A stretch of 12,071 bases of DNA from Oscillospiraceae bacterium (lineage in GTDB: Bacteria; Bacillota; Clostridia; Oscillospirales; Ruminococcaceae). Positions 5,801-12,071 of the stretch are shown piece by piece. Below the pieces are notes generated by a model that saw only the letters and a program-made list of their open reading frames with translations, made no database searches and was not told where the DNA came from. A program made the translations under genes and the position numbers. Each line of letters opens with the position of its first letter. Position 1 is the first letter of the stretch. Where the stretch lies: assembly GCA_017416665.1 (NCBI GenBank), contig JAFQBO010000068.1:1-12071 (forward strand), written 5' to 3'.

Positions 5801-5829
5801 ATTATATCATATTTGTATTATAATGTCAA
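5801..5829 (-). promoter_or_regulatory. Sigma-A promoter of the zinc-ribbon/TM2 gene
   Basis: On the minus strand TTGACA (5824-5829) and TATAAT (5801-5806) have a 17-bp spacer, a full consensus. The start codon lies about 40 nt further on. Confidence 0.85.
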
Positions 5830-5895
5830 TGTAAAACGTTTATAAGAACTTGAAAATATTTGTTTATATTTCATTGCAAAAAATTTATTTAGATC

Positions 5896-5924
5896 TTGAC
5901 AATTATTCTTATATGTGATATAAT
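5896..5924 (+). promoter_or_regulatory. Sigma-A promoter of tRNA-Leu
   Basis: TTGACA at 5896-5901 and TATAAT at 5919-5924 are spaced 17 bp apart. The mature tRNA begins 18 bp after the -10 box, leaving a short 5' leader for RNase P. Confidence 0.88.
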
Positions 5925-5942
5925 GTATTGTATAGTAAATAT

Positions 5943-6029
5943 GCAGGTGTGGTGAAATCGGCAGACACGCCAGCTTCAGGTGCTGGTCCTCGCAAGGGGG
6001 TATGGGTTCAAGTCCCTTCACCTGCACCA
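5943..6029 (+). tRNA. tRNA-Leu (anticodon CAG)
   Basis: This is a class II tRNA of 87 nt with encoded CCA. The acceptor arms GCAGGTG and CACCTGC pair fully. The anticodon stem CCAGC/GCTGG encloses loop TTCAGGT, giving anticodon CAG, which reads CUG. The long variable arm (CCTC-GCAA-GGGG) is the leucine hallmark, and the T loop is TTCAAGT. The T stem has one T-T mismatch (ATGGG against CCCTT). It stands alone with its own promoter and a terminator downstream. No duplicated 3' end suggesting an integration site was found in the window. Confidence 0.95.
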
Positions 6030-6055
6030 GCCGGGTGTTCCCGGCGGAACATTTT

Positions 6056-6088
6056 CGGGTTTACTTTTGAGTAAGCCCGATATTTTTA
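6056..6088 (+). terminator. Terminator of tRNA-Leu
   Basis: A perfect 9-bp stem (CGGGTTTAC with GTAAGCCCG, one G-T pair) and a 6-nt loop are followed by ATATTTTTA. A smaller GC-rich hairpin (GCCGGG...CCCGGC) lies just ahead, right after the CCA end. Confidence 0.85.
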
Positions 6089-6305
6089 TGCACGAAAATT
6101 TGTTTTTCATCTATTTTATAGTGATATGATCATTTACTTTTCAGATCATATTTCTATAATAGGATTCCCGGTGTCACACTTACGATCTTAAAACCCGATT
6201 GATTAAGTAAATCAAAACCATTATATGAAAATTTTTTTCTTGAAATAAAAACATTATATCACATTATGAAATCTTTCACAAGTCAAACTTGTATTAAAAT
6301 ATGCG
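6089..6305. other. AT-rich spacer without a gene
   Basis: About 215 bp of AT-rich sequence lies between the tRNA terminator and the terminal-inverted-repeat element. A small symmetric word pair (ATATGATCA/TCAGATCATAT, near 6123-6151) is present. No reading frame or RNA gene is supported. Confidence 0.4.
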
Positions 6306-6613
6306 TAAATTTATATTTGTCGGTGTTTTTATTTTGTAAAATTTTTGTAGGGGCGACCAATGCTCGCCCCTACATGAAAATAACGAATTTCAGCCATTTG
6401 TAGGGGACGGCGCCTACGACGTCCTGTTAATTAAATGTAATTTTCGGCGGTGCGTCGAGGGTGCCGCACCCTACAGATGATAGGTGCAGAAAATAAAATG
6501 TTTGTGCGATAAATATAAATTTACCTTACGATAAATCATCGTGCATTAACTATAATTTACGCTTAAATTAAATCCAAAAATGTCCAGTCGGGACACCGAC
6601 AAATAAAAATTTA
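6306..6613. mobile_element. MITE-like element, about 308 bp, with 20-bp terminal inverted repeats
   Basis: The left end at 6306-6325 (TAAATTTATATTTGTCGGTG) matches the reverse complement of 6594-6613 at 19 of 20 positions. Both ends finish in TA, compatible with a TA target duplication as made by mariner/IS630-type transposases. The interior has no coding capacity. It holds GTAGGGG-type palindromic units at about 6347-6374 and 6400-6424 and a third module near 6440-6475. A related copy, inverted, occupies the right end of the window. Non-autonomous mobility is inferred from the end structure. Confidence 0.55.
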
Positions 6614-6642
6614 ACTGCCCACATCCGTTTTTTTTAAATTCA

Positions 6643-6671
6643 TTGATTTTTTGATTGTTTTATGCTATACT
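6643..6671 (+). promoter_or_regulatory. Sigma-A promoter of the dockerin-lipoprotein operon
   Basis: TTGATT at 6643-6648 and TATACT at 6666-6671 are spaced 17 bp apart, with an extended -10 TG at 6663-6664. It starts 30 bp after the end of the terminal-inverted-repeat element, so the element sits directly upstream of this promoter. Confidence 0.7.
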
Positions 6672-6723
6672 GATATGTGGTATAAAATACCTGTAAATAA
6701 CATTATAAGGAGTAAATGAGATT

Positions 6724-8022
6724 ATGAGTAAAAAAATAGTATCTGTTCTTCTGGCTGGATGCTTGTGCTGTTCAACTGCATGGGCTGTAAGCAATTCAGA
6801 AACTTCTGTCAGTGCATTAAGCATAATTGCATCTGTCAAAGAAATAACAACTACAAAAGACATTATTGCTGTAGGCGAAAGTGTCCAGCTTGAGCTTGAA
6901 TGGACAACTGGTGCAGAGCAGATGGTTTCTTTCAGTTCAAGTGATGAAACTATAGCTGTTGTAGACGAAAACGGCGTTGTCACAGGAATAAGTAACGGCA
7001 TTGCTGAAATCACAGTGTCAGCAAGTCACGGAACAGATAAATCGATTAAAATAACCGTTTCAGACGATGTTGAAACAAGCACATATTATAACGCATCAGA
7101 GCTTACACTCGGCACAAAGCTTTACAAATATGATACTATTCATTATGATGAAAAAAATGTTGGCGGTATAGCAAATATTGTAAATGAAAATGGAGGCTAT
7201 GATATTGCCTTTATTTCGGAAGAAGATTATATACTTCCGTTTGATGCTGAACTGGTTGGAATTGATGTAACTACATTTTATATTGCACCTGAGCTTGACG
7301 GCATCACATATGTTGACGGACGTACTCTTAATGAAGGTGATGTAATTGATACAAGCACTCATCTGCTCTGCTATGATTATGTAATTAATAATCGTGTTTT
7401 ACCTGTTTTCTTACCAAGCTATTATGAAAAATACATTGGTGAAGGCACAATCACAGTCAAGGAAATAGATCATGATAACAAAAAAATTACTCTTGAAGCT
7501 ACAGCTGTTTCAGAAACTACCTATTCAATATCTGTCAGCAACCTGCCCGATAAAACAGACTACAAAACAGGTGAAGAACTTGATTTAACAGGGTTACGTC
7601 TTAACGGAAGTATTACAAACTATATTGATGGCATGGAAGAAATAGGCTGTATTATCGATCGGGATTATCAGCAGCTCATAGACAACGGAACTCCAATTTC
7701 CATTGATTCCTCAGAGTTTGACAATACTCAAGCAGGAACATACAATATTTATGTAAATTTTGGGACTGCTTCTGCTTCATTCACTGTAACGGTTTCAGAC
7801 AACAGCAACGAAACGGGCGATATTAATGCTGATGGTACAACAGGTATTGCTGATGCGATATTGCTCAAAAAATGGCTTTACAATGCGTCAGATACTCAGC
7901 CTGTCAGCCTTGAAACTGCAGATCTCTGCAAAGATGGTAAGCTTAATGTCTTTGATTTATGTGTTATGAAAAGAATTTTGCTTAATGACATCGAAATAAA
8001 CTCAGAAATAACAGATAAATAA
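6724..8022 (+). CDS. Secreted dockerin protein with Ig-like domains
   Basis: This 432-aa exported protein has no recognised catalytic module. Its N-terminal signal peptide probably ends after AWA (residue 21). A bacterial Ig-like BIG2 domain spans about 38-113 (KDIIAVGESVQLELEWT, then SSSDETIAVVDENGVVTGISNGIAEITV). Residues 120-262 form an unassigned region rich in Tyr and Asp. A second Ig-like domain, Big_3 type, spans about 267-357. A C-terminal type I dockerin lies at 364-421, with calcium loops D366-D377 (DINADG...AD) and D400-D411 (DLCKDG...FD). The second loop has Cys at the usual Asn position. Dockerins bind cohesins on scaffoldins, placing this protein in a cellulosome-like surface complex. 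AAGGAG lies 11 nt before the ATG, with a three-codon ORF between. It is co-transcribed with the lipoprotein 12 bp downstream. Confidence 0.88.
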   Translation: MSKKIVSVLLAGCLCCSTAWAVSNSETSVSALSIIASVKEITTTKDIIAVGESVQLELEWTTGAEQMVSFSSSDETIAVVDENGVVTGISNGIAEITVSASHGTDKSIKITVSDDVETSTYYNASELTLGTKLYKYDTIHYDEKNVGGIANIVNENGGYDIAFISEEDYILPFDAELVGIDVTTFYIAPELDGITYVDGRTLNEGDVIDTSTHLLCYDYVINNRVLPVFLPSYYEKYIGEGTITVKEIDHDNKKITLEATAVSETTYSISVSNLPDKTDYKTGEELDLTGLRLNGSITNYIDGMEEIGCIIDRDYQQLIDNGTPISIDSSEFDNTQAGTYNIYVNFGTASASFTVTVSDNSNETGDINADGTTGIADAILLKKWLYNASDTQPVSLETADLCKDGKLNVFDLCVMKRILLNDIEINSEITDK

Positions 8023-8034
8023 GGAAGTGCAGAC

Positions 8035-8874
8035 ATGAAAAAATTTAAAATAATTGTTTTATTAACAGCTGTAGCATGTTTATTGTCGTCATTTACAGCC
8101 TGTGGTTCAGATAACAGCGAAGAAACCGCACAACAGGTTAATACCACAGCTTCAACCACAGCAGAAGCTGAATCGATACAAACAATGGTTACAGTCAAAG
8201 AACCGGCAGATAAAACAAGAAAAAAACTCACTGCCATTACTAATTCAGATCTCAGTATTCTGAACAAAGACAAAACTATTCCCAAAAGCTACAGTCACTC
8301 CAATAAGGTTTTCACTCTTATGAATTACTCCTGTGTACTTACAATGGAAAACGGATGGGAGATTTCTACAGGTGGTGTTGCTACGGATAATCAGTCAGAT
8401 CCAATCAGATCATTCCCTGCTGTAATCCAGTATCTTGATACAAAAACAAATATTACCATAGAAATAACAGAAGAAATAATTCCGACTGAAGATTTTCTTG
8501 CAAAGACTGAAGAAATGTATGTCGAAGAATATGGAAATAATTATGACAGTATTGAAATAACACAGTTTAAACAGCTTAAAATTGACGATTATGATTCTTT
8601 TGAAATAAAAGCTGATGTAACCGTTGACGGCGAAAGCTATAAAATGATACATGTTATCAGTGCCAACGTTAAGCAGAAAAGCTTCTCATGGCTGATGCTT
8701 GACTGCGACGGAACCTTTGAAAACTTCAGTATACCTGATGCAATAAGTTATCCAATAGATATAACCAAAAGTGAAAACTACAAAAAGATGGAAGAACACA
8801 TGAAGTTGATCGAAGAACTCAAGGAAAGAGATCTTGACAGCTATTATAAATTCAATATTGACGATTTCAGATAA
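8035..8874 (+). CDS. Putative lipoprotein of unknown function
   Basis: This 279-aa exported protein carries a lipobox: a basic start (MKKFK), a hydrophobic core and FTAC with Cys23 as the lipidation site. A Ser/Thr/Glu-rich linker follows (about 25-60), as in surface-anchored lipoproteins. The remainder (about 80-240) alternates short hydrophobic strands with acidic segments, e.g. YSCVLTMENGWEIS and QLKIDDYDSFEIKADVTVDGESYKM. It resembles a small beta-rich domain, but no family was recognised. It ends in a charged helix (MEEHMKLIEELKERDLDSYY). AAGGAAG lies 8 nt before the start. It begins 12 bp after the dockerin gene, so the two are surely co-transcribed, and their products may act together at the cell surface. 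A strong terminator follows. Lipoprotein status is confident; function is unknown. Confidence 0.8.
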   Translation: MKKFKIIVLLTAVACLLSSFTACGSDNSEETAQQVNTTASTTAEAESIQTMVTVKEPADKTRKKLTAITNSDLSILNKDKTIPKSYSHSNKVFTLMNYSCVLTMENGWEISTGGVATDNQSDPIRSFPAVIQYLDTKTNITIEITEEIIPTEDFLAKTEEMYVEEYGNNYDSIEITQFKQLKIDDYDSFEIKADVTVDGESYKMIHVISANVKQKSFSWLMLDCDGTFENFSIPDAISYPIDITKSENYKKMEEHMKLIEELKERDLDSYYKFNIDDFR

Positions 8875-8881
8875 ACAACTT

Positions 8882-8910
8882 AAAAATCCTCCGAAAATCG
8901 GAGGATTTTT
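8882..8910. terminator. Bidirectional terminator between the lipoprotein and TagF/GT4 genes
   Basis: A 13-bp stem, AAAAATCCTCCGA with its complement, surrounds a 3-nt loop. It gives a T-run on both strands. It directly abuts the TagF/GT4 stop codon (8911-8913) and lies 8 bp after the lipoprotein stop, so it ends both convergent operons. Confidence 0.93.
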
Positions 8911-11295
8911 TTATAATATTTTTTCAAATTCCGCTCTGATTTCAGCATTTCTCTTTGCATAGTCAATATTAAGCGGTTTAACTTTTCCTTCGGCATAGTC
9001 GTACATACCCTGTAAGATACCTTCTGTACTGTCTTCAACAAGATAACCGCCGTACTGTTTAAGGAAGTTACTAGGGCCGTTTACATCTGTGGAGAATACC
9101 GGAACACCGAGTGAATCAGCCTCAAGCATAACCAGTCCAAGACCTTCATAGATTGATGAAAGTATAAACAGGTTACATTTTTTTAAGATAGGCATAGGAT
9201 TCTGAACCGACTTTATGAGTGCGATACTGTCCCAGCATTCACTTGATTTGGCTTTCTGAATGGTTTTGTTATAGAGTGTACCAAGACCGCCGATAATGAT
9301 AAGCTTTGAATCCGGATAATCCTTATGAAATTCCTCAAAGGCTTCAATAAGGCGGAAATGTCCTTTTTCAGGTGAGAAACGTCCGATGGTGATAAACTTG
9401 ATGCCGTCTGAATTAAGAATATGATTTATACCATCTGCATGCGGACAGAAAATTTCGGTATCCTTCTGGAATTCGATCGGGAGTTCACCTCTTGCCACAA
9501 CATTTTCATGATTGTGGAAGTTACTGATGACCTTGATGTTATCACGTCTGCCGCTTATCTGTTCGGTAGGAGCTACAATATCCTCTGAAACTGTAATGAC
9601 ATTATCACAGACATTATATGCCCAGTTGAGAAGATGAATATTCTGATTGTTTCTTGTGACAATTTCCTGAACCATGTCATTATGAACGAAAATCGTCTTT
9701 CTTGAATCAAAAGCTGTAATCAAACCAACTATAATATTTTCATAGCCGTTGAAATGAATAACATGTTCAAAGTCAATTCCATAAAAATGACGTCTGATTT
9801 CACGTTCAAAAGCATGTGTAAGCTGTTTTTTGCACTTTTCCTTACCACGTCTTGTTAATCCCTTATAAGCTCGTGATGTCTTGAAGTCAAACGACATTTC
9901 AGAGCTTATCGGTATAATATCAACGCCTTCCGGAAGGACAGATGTTCTGTTCGGAGCAGGGCGGAGATTTCTTTCACGGAATGATATATAGTAGTTGTTT
10001 TTTTTGAGATCTATGTTGTCAAGAACTGAAAGAAGTGCTGTTGTGATGCCGTTTTTGTCAAGGTTTCCACCATAAATAAGAACATTTTTCTTGCCATTTG
10101 GAACAAGCTTTTCTTCATTGCAGACTTTTTTGTCAAGGAAAACTCTCTGACAGATTTTTTTAGCTGCATCAGGATTATCATAAGTACAGTAATTTTTGAT
10201 AAATTCGGTATCGTCGTAATTCTTAGGTGTGTTGATTGCCTTAATAAGCTCGTCAACGGTGTTTGCCTGTGGGAACGGATAATTGTCAAGAGATTCATAA
10301 ACGCCTCTTGTGCTGAAATAATCTTCCTTGTCATATGTATAAAGAATAATTTTTCTGCGTGAGTTTGCGTAGTCATAGAAAACGCTTGAATAGTCAGTGA
10401 TAAGGGTGTCGGACATGTTGAGTATTTCATAATATTCATATCCTGATGGAAAAGCCTTGATGTGTTTATATTCATCATCTGAAAAATCGAGTTTCATGAG
10501 AGGATGATACTTGACATATAAAAGTTGATTGTCCTTAAGTCGACTGTCCATTTCACTGAGAAAGCTTTCGGTTTCTGAAAGAACACGCTCAATATCAAAA
10601 CTGTTTACTTTGCCACGCCATGTAGGCATGTAAACAATAACTTCCTTATTTTCAACATTAAACTGACGTCTTAATTCTTTACGTCTTTCTTCATTAAAAA
10701 AGACTGAATTTCTCGGATAACCTTCATTGAGAATAGTTGTCTTACTGAGGTTCTGCAGCATGTAGGCACTTACCATTTTTTCCTTCATGTATTCGTTTGG
10801 AAATACAAGGTAATCGCTGAAAACGAGATTTCTCATAACATTACCCATGTTGTAGACTTCGTTTTCGACATGACGTCCCATGTTTTTAAGAGGAGTACCA
10901 TGCCAGGTGTTCAGAATAATCTGACCGTCCTTTTTAATAAAACGTCTTGGGAAGGTTGTGTCGTTTACCAGATATTTTGACTTTGAAAGATGTTTGTAGT
11001 AGGTTATTGATTCGGCTCTTAAAAGCTTGATATTTTTTATGTTATACTGTTTAAGTATTGCCTTTACATCATTTTTCTTGAAATTCTTTGCGGAAATGCA
11101 AAGCTTTAAATGCTTGTAATCAGGGTTTTCTGAAAGCTCCTTTGTTATATAAAGGATATTACCTGCAAGATCACTGCCACTTCTTGATTCTATAAAAACT
11201 TTGTTTGGATTGATCTTTGATTTCAGATAAAATTCATAGTAAAGAGTAAACCATATACGGGTTTTTAGCTTATTAATCAGTTTATTTCGTGCCAT
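8911..11295 (-). CDS. TagF-type glycerophosphotransferase fused to a GT4 glycosyltransferase
   Basis: This 794-aa two-domain enzyme belongs to cell-wall polymer synthesis. Residues about 30-390 form a CDP-glycerol glycerophosphotransferase domain (TagB/TagF family). Visible motifs are WHGTPLKNMG with His132, YMPTWRG (222-228), KYHP with His264, and TDYSSVFYDYA (300-310), including the catalytic histidines and the CDP-glycerol pocket. Residues about 403-790 form a GT4-type glycosyltransferase. Motifs are GGNLDKNGI (409-417), IGRFSPEKG (637-645) and EGLGLVMLEA with the paired Glu717 and Glu725. The protein could therefore add both glycerol phosphate and a sugar to a teichoic-acid-like chain. 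No membrane span is seen; TagF proteins attach peripherally. GGAGG precedes the ATG, and it follows tagD by 18 bp. The fusion is unbroken by stops, and the acceptor is unknown. Confidence 0.9.
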   Translation of the reverse strand: MARNKLINKLKTRIWFTLYYEFYLKSKINPNKVFIESRSGSDLAGNILYITKELSENPDYKHLKLCISAKNFKKNDVKAILKQYNIKNIKLLRAESITYYKHLSKSKYLVNDTTFPRRFIKKDGQIILNTWHGTPLKNMGRHVENEVYNMGNVMRNLVFSDYLVFPNEYMKEKMVSAYMLQNLSKTTILNEGYPRNSVFFNEERRKELRRQFNVENKEVIVYMPTWRGKVNSFDIERVLSETESFLSEMDSRLKDNQLLYVKYHPLMKLDFSDDEYKHIKAFPSGYEYYEILNMSDTLITDYSSVFYDYANSRRKIILYTYDKEDYFSTRGVYESLDNYPFPQANTVDELIKAINTPKNYDDTEFIKNYCTYDNPDAAKKICQRVFLDKKVCNEEKLVPNGKKNVLIYGGNLDKNGITTALLSVLDNIDLKKNNYYISFRERNLRPAPNRTSVLPEGVDIIPISSEMSFDFKTSRAYKGLTRRGKEKCKKQLTHAFEREIRRHFYGIDFEHVIHFNGYENIIVGLITAFDSRKTIFVHNDMVQEIVTRNNQNIHLLNWAYNVCDNVITVSEDIVAPTEQISGRRDNIKVISNFHNHENVVARGELPIEFQKDTEIFCPHADGINHILNSDGIKFITIGRFSPEKGHFRLIEAFEEFHKDYPDSKLIIIGGLGTLYNKTIQKAKSSECWDSIALIKSVQNPMPILKKCNLFILSSIYEGLGLVMLEADSLGVPVFSTDVNGPSNFLKQYGGYLVEDSTEGILQGMYDYAEGKVKPLNIDYAKRNAEIRAEFEKIL

Positions 11296-11313
11296 AAATT
11301 CCTCCGTGGCAAA

Positions 11314-11700
11314 TTACTTGAGATCATTTTTTATCTGAGTAGTTGAAATCTCAGGAGTTCTCGGCAGATATACAACCTCACAGTAATCTTTGAGAAAATC
11401 GAATTTACCTGTCCAGTCATCGCCCATAACAAAAGTGTCCACCTTGAATTCCTTTACATCATTGATTTTCTGCTCCCAGTTTTCTTCAGGAATAACAAGA
11501 TCAACATATCTTATAGCTTCAAGAAGCTGTTTTCTCTGTTCGTATGTAAAGTAACATTTTTTCTGTTTTGAATTCCAGTTGAATTCATCTGTTGAAAGAG
11601 CAACGATAAGGTAGTCGCCCTGTGCCTTTGCACGCTTTAAAATATTTATGTGACCATAATGAAGAAGGTCAAATGTACCATATGTTATAACTTTTTTCAT
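11314..11700 (-). CDS. tagD: Glycerol-3-phosphate cytidylyltransferase
   Basis: TagD makes CDP-glycerol from CTP and glycerol 3-phosphate, supplying the donor for glycerol-phosphate polymers. The 128-aa length matches Bacillus TagD (129 aa). The nucleotidyltransferase motifs are complete: TYGTFDLLHYGH with His14 and His17, RYVD at 64-67, and RTPEISTT (114-121) near the C-terminus. Asp11, and the Trp and Asp residues of GDDWTGKFD (93-101), match the CTP site region. The start at 11700 was chosen because GGAG lies 8 nt upstream and an earlier ATG at 11739 would fall at the transcription start. The neighbouring TagF/GT4 gene, 18 bp downstream, would use its product, so the two form a supply-and-use operon. 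No other teichoic-acid gene is in the window. Confidence 0.93.
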   Translation of the reverse strand: MKKVITYGTFDLLHYGHINILKRAKAQGDYLIVALSTDEFNWNSKQKKCYFTYEQRKQLLEAIRYVDLVIPEENWEQKINDVKEFKVDTFVMGDDWTGKFDFLKDYCEVVYLPRTPEISTTQIKNDLK

Positions 11701-11749
11701 GATTTTTCTCCAAATAATATTTTTATCAGAATTAAACATTCTTATGATA

Positions 11750-11778
11750 AGTATAGCTTATATTCATAATTTTGTCAA
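11750..11778 (-). promoter_or_regulatory. Sigma-A promoter of the tagD operon
   Basis: On the minus strand TTGACA (11773-11778) and TATACT (11750-11755) are spaced 17 bp apart. Transcription would begin near 11743, giving a 40-nt leader. The promoter lies about 30 bp from the inner end of the right-hand repeat. Confidence 0.82.
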
Positions 11779-11807
11779 GGAAAATACAGAATAAACAACA
11801 ATACAAA

Positions 11808-12071
11808 AATTATAAATAAATTTATATTTACTAAATTAACATTTTATTGCCTGTACCTATCATCTGTAGGGGCTGATGCCTACATCAGCCCGTAATTTTG
11901 TATGATTTATAACGGGACGTCGTGGGCGCTGTCCCCTACAAATGGCTGAAATTCGTTATTTTCATGTAGGGGCGAGCATTGCTCGCCCGCAAAATAAATT
12001 ATAATTCAAACGGGCGACCATTGGTCGCCCCTACAAAAATTTTACAAAATAAAAACACCGACAAATATAAA
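11808..12071. repeat. Inverted copy of the 6306 element, cut by the window edge
   Basis: Read on the minus strand from 12071, this segment follows 6309-6534. It has the TTTATATTTGTCGGTG end, the GTAGGGGCGACC unit, the segment TGAAAATAACGAATTTCAGCC, the GTAGGGGAC-GCGCC-ACGACGTCC unit and CTACAGATGATAGGT. It ends in AATAAAATGTT with AAATATAAATTTA. It carries about 40 bp more than the left copy, between two palindromes at 11967-11989 and 12011-12029. Its third module (near 11864-11893) is a different palindrome. The outer end runs off the window. No gene is present. Confidence 0.8.

Noticed and set aside
5818..6027. Minus-strand reading frame of 69 codons across the tRNA
   Set aside because: It is antisense to a well-formed tRNA-Leu with its own promoter and terminator, and has no ribosome site.
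5943..6613. Integration site (att) at the tRNA-Leu 3' end
   Set aside because: No duplicated tRNA 3' sequence and no integrase were found in the window.
10011..10478. 155-codon minus-strand frame inside the TagF/GT4 gene
   Set aside because: It is a shifted frame of the fusion gene; the main frame is continuous and carries all catalytic motifs on both sides.
11958..12034. Possible CRISPR-like array from repeated GGCGACC/GGTCGCC units
   Set aside because: Only two or three palindromic units with unequal spacing, no constant repeat-spacer pattern and no cas genes; they fit dispersed REP-like repeats.

Overview
The window reads as chromosome of an AT-rich, spore-lineage Firmicute of the Ruminococcus/Oscillospiraceae type. 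The evidence is a Spo0A and SpoIVB pair, a type I dockerin protein (the docking module of cellulosomes), consensus sigma-A promoters (TTGACA-N17-TATAAT) in front of most genes, and many palindromic intergenic repeats of the GTAGGGGCGACC...GGTCGCCCCTAC kind. The genus is an inference; nothing here fixes the species.

Layout. (a) 1-1390: two divergent genes, an XRE-type repressor and a SLOG-like (DUF1273/YpsA-like) protein, enclosed by a 207-bp inverted repeat whose 163-bp core has only two mismatches. (b) 1400-2520: repeat-derived spacer, then a minus-strand operon DUF2325-DUF3793 with two copies of a 16-bp GTTAGY-N4-GCTAAC palindrome, one at the transcription start and one between the genes. 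(c) 2528-2947: a TfoX N-terminal-domain gene with its own divergent promoter and a strong terminator. (d) 2987-5273: the sporulation pair spo0A (minus) and spoIVB (plus). They are divergent here, not co-directional as is usual, and the Spo0A receiver has Asn at one acid-pocket position. (e) 5333-6088: a zinc-ribbon/TM2 membrane protein and a tRNA-Leu(CAG) with its own promoter and terminator. (f) 6306-6613: a roughly 308-bp element with 20-bp terminal inverted repeats. A related copy lies inverted at the right edge of the window (about 11808-12071). (g) 6724-8874: a two-gene operon for a secreted dockerin protein with Ig-like domains and a lipoprotein. (h) 8911-11700: a convergent two-gene operon, tagD plus a large fusion of a TagF-type glycerophosphotransferase with a GT4 glycosyltransferase, for a CDP-glycerol-dependent cell-wall polymer.

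How the parts work together. The window is mostly small, independent transcription units. The main functional couplings are the autoregulated-looking XRE/SLOG module, a possibly metal-regulated DUF2325/DUF3793 operon, the sporulation pair, a cell-surface pair (dockerin protein and lipoprotein), and a CDP-glycerol supply-and-use pair. Two separate inverted-repeat pairs bracket cargo: XRE/SLOG in the first, and dockerin/lipoprotein/teichoic-acid genes in the second. These are the most unusual structures in the window. No CRISPR array, rRNA, transposase or integrase was seen.
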